Shown: positions 32,455-35,906 of the stretch, piece by piece
How positions within the stretch are numbered: the first letter of the stretch is position 1
Layout of the letters: every line of letters begins with the position of its first letter
Assembly (NCBI GenBank): GCA_902470095.1
Contig: CABRFG010000016.1
Coordinates: 1 to 35,906 of the forward strand
DNA length: 35,906 nt
From: an uncultured Collinsella sp.
GTDB taxonomy: Bacteria; Actinomycetota; Coriobacteriia; Coriobacteriales; Coriobacteriaceae
Reading direction: 5' to 3'
Position numbers and translations under genes: made by a program
The notes under the pieces: model-generated
What the model was told of the DNA's origin: nothing
Database searches by the model: none
The model's input: the letters and a program-made list of their open reading frames with translations, nothing else

Positions 32455-33711
32455 CTAGGCGGACTTCTTCTTGCTGTCGGAGACCATCATGTAGACGGTG
32501 AGCACGACGGCGATGACGGCGATCACAATGGCGCCGTAGAAGGACTGCTGGTAGGCGGCGCTGCCGGCCTCGGCGTGATACAGCACGGCGGTGATGGGCT
32601 GGCTGATCCAGGTGGAAGCGGCATAACCCAAAAACATGATGCCGTAGTTGACGCCGATGTTGCTGGTGCCAAAGGCGCCACCGGTGAGCGGCGGGTAGAT
32701 GACGAGCAGAGCGCCAAAGCTAAAGCCGAGCAGGGCGAGCGCCACAAAGAACATGCTCTGCGTAAAGCTCATCGACATGATGACGAGTGCGACGATGGTG
32801 ACGACAAGGCTGATGAGCAGCGACTTATAGGCGCCGAGCTTGTCGATGATCTGGCCAAAGGACAGACGGCCGACCAGGTTGGCGCAGGTGTTGGCGGAGA
32901 CGACCACGCCGCCGAGGGCGACGGCCGCGGCGCTCGTGGGGTCGGCGAAGAGCTGGACGGCGGCGATGGAGGCAACCTTGCCCACGAGCAGGGTGCCCGC
33001 GGTGGCGGCAAAGGCGAAGGTGACGATGAGGACCCAGAAGCGCGGGGTCTTGACCATCTCGCCCGGGGTGAGGTCGCCGAAGGTGCCGGCATGTGCGCCA
33101 CCCTTGGGGGCCTCGAAGCCCTCGGGCAGCCAGCCGGCCTCGGGGGCCTTCAGGAACAGGGCGGAGGCGGCGATTGTCACAAAGAAAATGACGCCGAGCG
33201 CCTTAAGGGCGCCAAAGATGCCCAGGCTCGGGATGAGCAGCGAGGCGAGCACCGGGGACAGCACGGCGGGGCCGGCGGTCGAAGCGGCCAGGGTGATGCC
33301 GGAGGCGAGACCCTTCTTGTCGATGAACCACTTTTGGCCGGTGGTGAGCGCCGGGTTGTAGCCCAGGCCGTTGCCGATGGCGGCGACGAGCGAGAACCAC
33401 AGGTAGAACTGCCACGGCTCGGTGACGGTACCGGACATGAACCAGCCCAGGCCGTAGCACACGGCGGCGGCGATCACGACGTTGCGCGGGCCGATCTTAT
33501 CGGAGATGCGGCCGGCGAAGATGCCCGTCACGGCCATGATGGTCTGAAAGACCGGGAAGGCCCAGGTAAGAGCGCTGGACCACTCGGGGTAGACGGCGAG
33601 CAGGTTCTTGCTCACGACGGAATACAGCGCGATGGAGCTGATGAAGAACATGGTGACGCACGCGGCGGAAAGCACGACGGCGCGACCCTTGTTGGAGTTG
33701 GTGGAAGCCAT
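32455..33711 (-). CDS. MFS transporter, oxalate/formate antiporter (OFA) type
   Basis: A 418-residue transporter with twelve membrane helices. The loop 2-3 motif is GIFAGRISDKIGPRNVV, and YNPALTTGQKWFIDKKGLASGI, with helix 5 following, is characteristic of the OFA family, which carries organic anions such as oxalate, formate or other carboxylates. A long central loop (about 205-235, EGFEAPKGGAHAGTFGDLTPGEMV) separates the two halves. The C-terminus is short and basic (SDSKKKSA). The start has only a weak GAAAGAG site. Position between an SDR and a Gfo/Idh/MocA dehydrogenase, with a divergent LysR gene, points to uptake of the substrate of that pathway, perhaps a sugar acid or cyclic carboxylate; this is inference. 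Confidence 0.88.
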   Translation of the reverse strand: MASTNSNKGRAVVLSAACVTMFFISSIALYSVVSKNLLAVYPEWSSALTWAFPVFQTIMAVTGIFAGRISDKIGPRNVVIAAAVCYGLGWFMSGTVTEPWQFYLWFSLVAAIGNGLGYNPALTTGQKWFIDKKGLASGITLAASTAGPAVLSPVLASLLIPSLGIFGALKALGVIFFVTIAASALFLKAPEAGWLPEGFEAPKGGAHAGTFGDLTPGEMVKTPRFWVLIVTFAFAATAGTLLVGKVASIAAVQLFADPTSAAAVALGGVVVSANTCANLVGRLSFGQIIDKLGAYKSLLISLVVTIVALVIMSMSFTQSMFFVALALLGFSFGALLVIYPPLTGGAFGTSNIGVNYGIMFLGYAASTWISQPITAVLYHAEAGSAAYQQSFYGAIVIAVIAVVLTVYMMVSDSKKKSA

Positions 33712-33777
33712 TGGACTCTTTCTAATCGATACGGGGGAGGAACAGGCGTGTCTGCGGGTCCTCCCTGTCGGGTTGGT

Positions 33778-34659
33778 TTACTGGTCAGTCGGCTTGGCGA
33801 CGCCGGACTCATCGGACCAGAGCTCGACACCCTTGTTCTTAAGGTAGTTGTCGGCATAGGCGCGACGGCCGCCGGGCTTGGCGGTGAGGTCGCCCATCAT
33901 GTTGGAGAAGCCGCCGTCGACCTTGATGGCGTCGCCGGTGGTAAAGTCCGAGCGCTTGGACGCCAGGAACATGACGGCGTTGGCGATATCGCTGACCTCG
34001 CCGATGCGGCGCGTGGCGATCAGGCGGCTGCGGCTCTTTTCGACCTCGGGGTCGGCGTAGAAGTTGGCCGACATCGGGGTCTTAACGAAGCAAGGCTCGA
34101 CGCAGTTGGAGCGGACGCCGTAGGGGCCCCATTCGGCAGCCAGCATCTTGGACATCATGTTGACGCCCGCCTTGGTGGAGCTGTACACGCCCGAGAACGT
34201 CTCGGGGGAGTGGCTGGCAACGGTCGAGATGTGCACTAGGCGGCCCTGGCCGGCCTTGATCATCTCGCGACCAAAGCGCTGCGAGGTGATGAAGTAGCCG
34301 GTGAGATTGACGTTGAGCACCTGCTCCCAGTCGCTCAGCGGCAGGTCTTCCATGGCGGCGAAGCGCAGGATGCCGGCGGTGTTGACAAGGACGTCGACGC
34401 GGCCGAAGTCGGCGATGGTGGCATCGACGGCGGCCTGAACCTCGGCCTCGTCGGTGGCGTTCATCTTGTAACCCTCGGCGTGGATGCCAAACTCGGCGGC
34501 GAGGTCGGCGGCTGCGGCCTTGACCTTCTCTTCGTCCAGGTCGAGCAGAACGACGTTGGCGCCATTGCGGGCGAACTCGCGGCAAATCTCGACGCCCATA
34601 CCGCCGAGCGCGCCAGTCACGGCGCAGACATCGCCCTCGAGCTTAAGCCAGTTGCTCAT
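33778..34659 (-). CDS. short-chain dehydrogenase/reductase (classical SDR)
   Basis: A 293-residue NAD(P)-dependent oxidoreductase. Cofactor motif TGALGGMG (TGxxxGxG), Asp in VVLLDLDEE (acidic residue at the end of strand 2, favouring NAD(H)), NTAG, catalytic Ser in HISTVASHS, and YSSTK (Tyr/Lys), then ECFVKTPM-like EPCFVKTPM. IKVDGGFSNMMG is followed by a tail of about 40 residues (KPGGRRAYADNYLKNKG) that is longer than in most classical SDRs. First gene of the minus-strand set, 66 bases before the transporter gene. GGGAAG ends five bases before the ATG. It probably oxidises a secondary alcohol of a polyol, sugar acid or related compound. Confidence 0.9.
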   Translation of the reverse strand: MSNWLKLEGDVCAVTGALGGMGVEICREFARNGANVVLLDLDEEKVKAAAADLAAEFGIHAEGYKMNATDEAEVQAAVDATIADFGRVDVLVNTAGILRFAAMEDLPLSDWEQVLNVNLTGYFITSQRFGREMIKAGQGRLVHISTVASHSPETFSGVYSSTKAGVNMMSKMLAAEWGPYGVRSNCVEPCFVKTPMSANFYADPEVEKSRSRLIATRRIGEVSDIANAVMFLASKRSDFTTGDAIKVDGGFSNMMGDLTAKPGGRRAYADNYLKNKGVELWSDESGVAKPTDQ

Positions 34660-34736
34660 AGGAACTTCCCTTCTTGTCTTCTTGTGCCTCCCTGTGGGTC
34701 GCTCCCATTAACCGACCCACGTGGTTTTCGCTGGTT

Positions 34737-34765
34737 ATCGTATGCTTTGCATTTGCGCAGGTGAA
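34737..34765 (-). promoter_or_regulatory. putative promoter of the SDR/MFS/oxidoreductase genes
   Basis: On the minus strand TTCACC and TACGAT are exactly 17 bases apart, about 78 bases ahead of the SDR start. The surrounding TTTGCATTTGCGCAGGTGAA region is a candidate for LysR binding, but I cannot define a site. Confidence 0.4.
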
Positions 34766-34798
34766 TTGCATATTTGTTAGAATGGCGTTAACCGTAGG

Positions 34799-34844
34799 TT
34801 TACACTGTGCGATGCAGTTTATGCTCAATTGAGCGCGTGACCTG
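34799..34844 (+). promoter_or_regulatory. putative promoter/operator of the LysR gene
   Basis: TTTACA (34799-34804) and TATGCT (34820-34825) are 15 bases apart. A perfect 12-base palindrome, GCTCAATTGAGC, lies at 34833-34844, where an autorepressing regulator could bind. Confidence 0.35.
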
Positions 34845-34900
34845 CGAAAACAACCCCCTGTGGCACCATGTGGCCACGGGCGCGAAAACGGGAGATTGAC

Positions 34901-35779
34901 GTGTACGATCGACGACTAGAGGCCATATCGGCCGCCGCGGAGCTGGGAAGCTTTTCGCGTGCGGCGGCAAAATTGCGCGTGTCGACTCCGGCGCTCGTCA
35001 AGCAGGTGTCGGGCTTCGAGACCGAGTTCGGCATCACGCTGTTCGAACGCTCGCACTCGGGCGTCAAGGTGACGCCGGCGGGTGCTCTGCTGGTGGACGA
35101 TGCACGCTCGATCATGCGGCAGTCCGAGGACGCGTTGCGCCGTGCCCGACGCGCGGCGGGCGATGGCGGCGCCGTGCGCCTGGGCGTGTCGATGATGTGC
35201 CCGGGGCGCCAAACGCTGTCGATGTGGTCGGGCATCCACGATTTGGAACCGTCGCTGCGATTTGAGATCGTGCCGGTAAGCGACCTCTACGACGCGCGCG
35301 AGACCGTTATGCGCAGCTTGGGCCGCGAGGTCGATGTGGTGCAGTCGAGTTTTTCGACCCCACGCTGGGGCGATGCCTGCCAAAAGCTCCGCATTGTCAA
35401 CGTGCCGTTTTATATCGACCTGCCGCGCACGAGCCCGCTGGCGCGCAAGACGCGCATCACGGTTGCCGACCTGGAGGGCATGCGCCTGCGCGTACTGCGC
35501 CACGGCAACGACGCCATGGACAGCCTGCGCATCGACCTTTTGGCCGACGGCGGCGTGGACGTGATCGATGTGGATAGCTTCGACTTTGCGCTCTTTAACG
35601 AAGCCGAGGAAAAGGGCGACGCGGTGCTCACCTGCGGCGCATGGTCGGGCGTGCACCCGGCCTTTGTGGGCGTGCCGTTCCTCTGCGGGCGAGAGGTGCC
35701 GGTCTTTCTGCACTACCCGCTCGAGCCAACCCTCCAAGTACAAAAATTCGTCAACGCCATGGCCCAACTCCTCAACTAG
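34901..35779 (+). CDS. LysR-family transcriptional regulator
   Basis: A 292-residue regulator. The N-terminal winged helix-turn-helix spans residues 1-60 (LEAISAAAELGSFSRAAAKL, STPALVKQVSGFETEFGITLFERS), followed by a linker helix and a periplasmic-binding-protein-like effector domain (about 90-290, beginning VRLGVSMMCPGRQTLS). GTG at 34901 is chosen because GGGAG lies about seven bases upstream and the helix-turn-helix starts at the usual distance; an in-frame ATG at 34868 would add eleven non-conserved residues. It is transcribed away from the SDR/MFS/oxidoreductase genes, the classical LysR arrangement in which the regulator activates the divergent genes in response to a pathway compound. 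Confidence 0.9.
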   Translation: MYDRRLEAISAAAELGSFSRAAAKLRVSTPALVKQVSGFETEFGITLFERSHSGVKVTPAGALLVDDARSIMRQSEDALRRARRAAGDGGAVRLGVSMMCPGRQTLSMWSGIHDLEPSLRFEIVPVSDLYDARETVMRSLGREVDVVQSSFSTPRWGDACQKLRIVNVPFYIDLPRTSPLARKTRITVADLEGMRLRVLRHGNDAMDSLRIDLLADGGVDVIDVDSFDFALFNEAEEKGDAVLTCGAWSGVHPAFVGVPFLCGREVPVFLHYPLEPTLQVQKFVNAMAQLLN

Positions 35780-35780
35780 C

Positions 35781-35821
35781 TCATTTGGGACGGGGCTATT
35801 TTGACTACTTTTGTTGCCCTT
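35781..35821. repeat. GGGACGGGGC repeat, copy 2 (degenerate)
   Basis: TCATTTGGGACGGGGCTATT then TTGACTACTTTTG matches the copy at 31170 with several changes; the right arm of the palindrome is lost (GTTGCCCTTA instead of GCCGCCCCGC). Confidence 0.6.
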
Positions 35822-35826
35822 ACAAA

Positions 35827-35865
35827 ACGAGGCCCTGGCCAAACGGCCAGGGCCTCACAAACTTT
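35827..35865. terminator. bidirectional rho-independent terminator
   Basis: GAGGCCCTGGCC and GGCCAGGGCCTC, perfectly paired around AAAC (35829-35856), flanked by AAAAC on the left and ACAAACTTTATT on the right. It can end both the LysR gene and a minus-strand gene to the right. Confidence 0.85.
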
Positions 35866-35873
35866 ATTCCGTT

Positions 35874-35906
35874 CTACATGACGGGCTGATCGCGCGCCGG
35901 AGGGCG
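35874..35906 (-). CDS. possible 3' end of a minus-strand gene running off the window
   Basis: Ten codons in an open minus-strand frame from the window edge end RDQPVM and a TAG stop at 35874-35876, just before the bidirectional terminator. The position is what one expects for a gene end, but ten codons are too few to be sure. Confidence 0.3.
   Translation of the reverse strand, partial: RPPARDQPVM

Noticed and set aside
31315..34239. 974-codon plus-strand open frame opposite the oxidoreductase, transporter and SDR genes
   Set aside because: It spans three real genes and their spacers; the translation is Gly/Asp/Val/His-rich without any fold signature.

Overview
The window is a GC-rich (about 60% by eye), gene-dense Gram-positive chromosome segment. 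Gene content points to a gut actinobacterium of the Coriobacteriia, most like Collinsella: an LtaS-type polyglycerolphosphate synthase, LAxTG-type cell-wall sorting signals, SipW-type secretion, Kup potassium uptake, and many short palindromic intergenic repeats. The taxon is an inference from content and style; no 16S or other marker is present. There are no tRNA, rRNA, CRISPR, prophage or transposase genes in the window.

Layout. 1-1.3 kb: a secreted coiled-coil protein with an LANTG sorting signal (minus strand). 1.4-5.9 kb: a two-subunit ABC exporter with one degenerate ATP site, then a flavodoxin-like protein. 5.9-6.5 kb: AT-rich non-coding leader with a run of ten G. 6.5-15.3 kb: the main feature, a one-direction locus with a SipW-type signal peptidase, three small proteins carrying SipW/TasA-type signal regions, a 1819-residue exported repeat protein, and an LAATG-anchored protein. 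It reads as a self-contained system for building a surface fibre or adhesin. 15.3-15.8 kb: a dense block of repeats, including a 61-bp hairpin array. 15.8-18.1 kb: LTA synthase family enzyme (minus). 18.3-19.2 kb: nitroreductase. 19.4-24.1 kb: Kup K+ transporter, a small membrane protein, and a KdpD/KdpE-like two-component pair whose kinase lacks the usual N-terminal KdpD and Usp domains. 24.2-26.8 kb: RlmKL 23S rRNA methyltransferase (minus) in which the RlmL half has lost its catalytic motif. 26.8-28.6 kb: HAD phosphatase and a transaldolase-like enzyme. 28.9-31.1 kb: Tex (minus). 31.3-34.7 kb: a three-gene minus-strand set (SDR, OFA-type MFS transporter, Gfo/Idh/MocA oxidoreductase) divergent from a LysR regulator (34.9-35.8 kb), a likely inducible catabolic unit of unknown substrate.

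How the genes fit together. The best candidate for an undescribed system is the 6.5-15.3 kb locus: dedicated peptidase, one subunit with strongly biased codon use followed by a terminator-like hairpin, minor subunits, a giant adhesin without its own anchor, and one sortase-anchored protein that could tether the assembly. The second theme is the number of distinct intergenic palindrome families, several of which recur within this single window.
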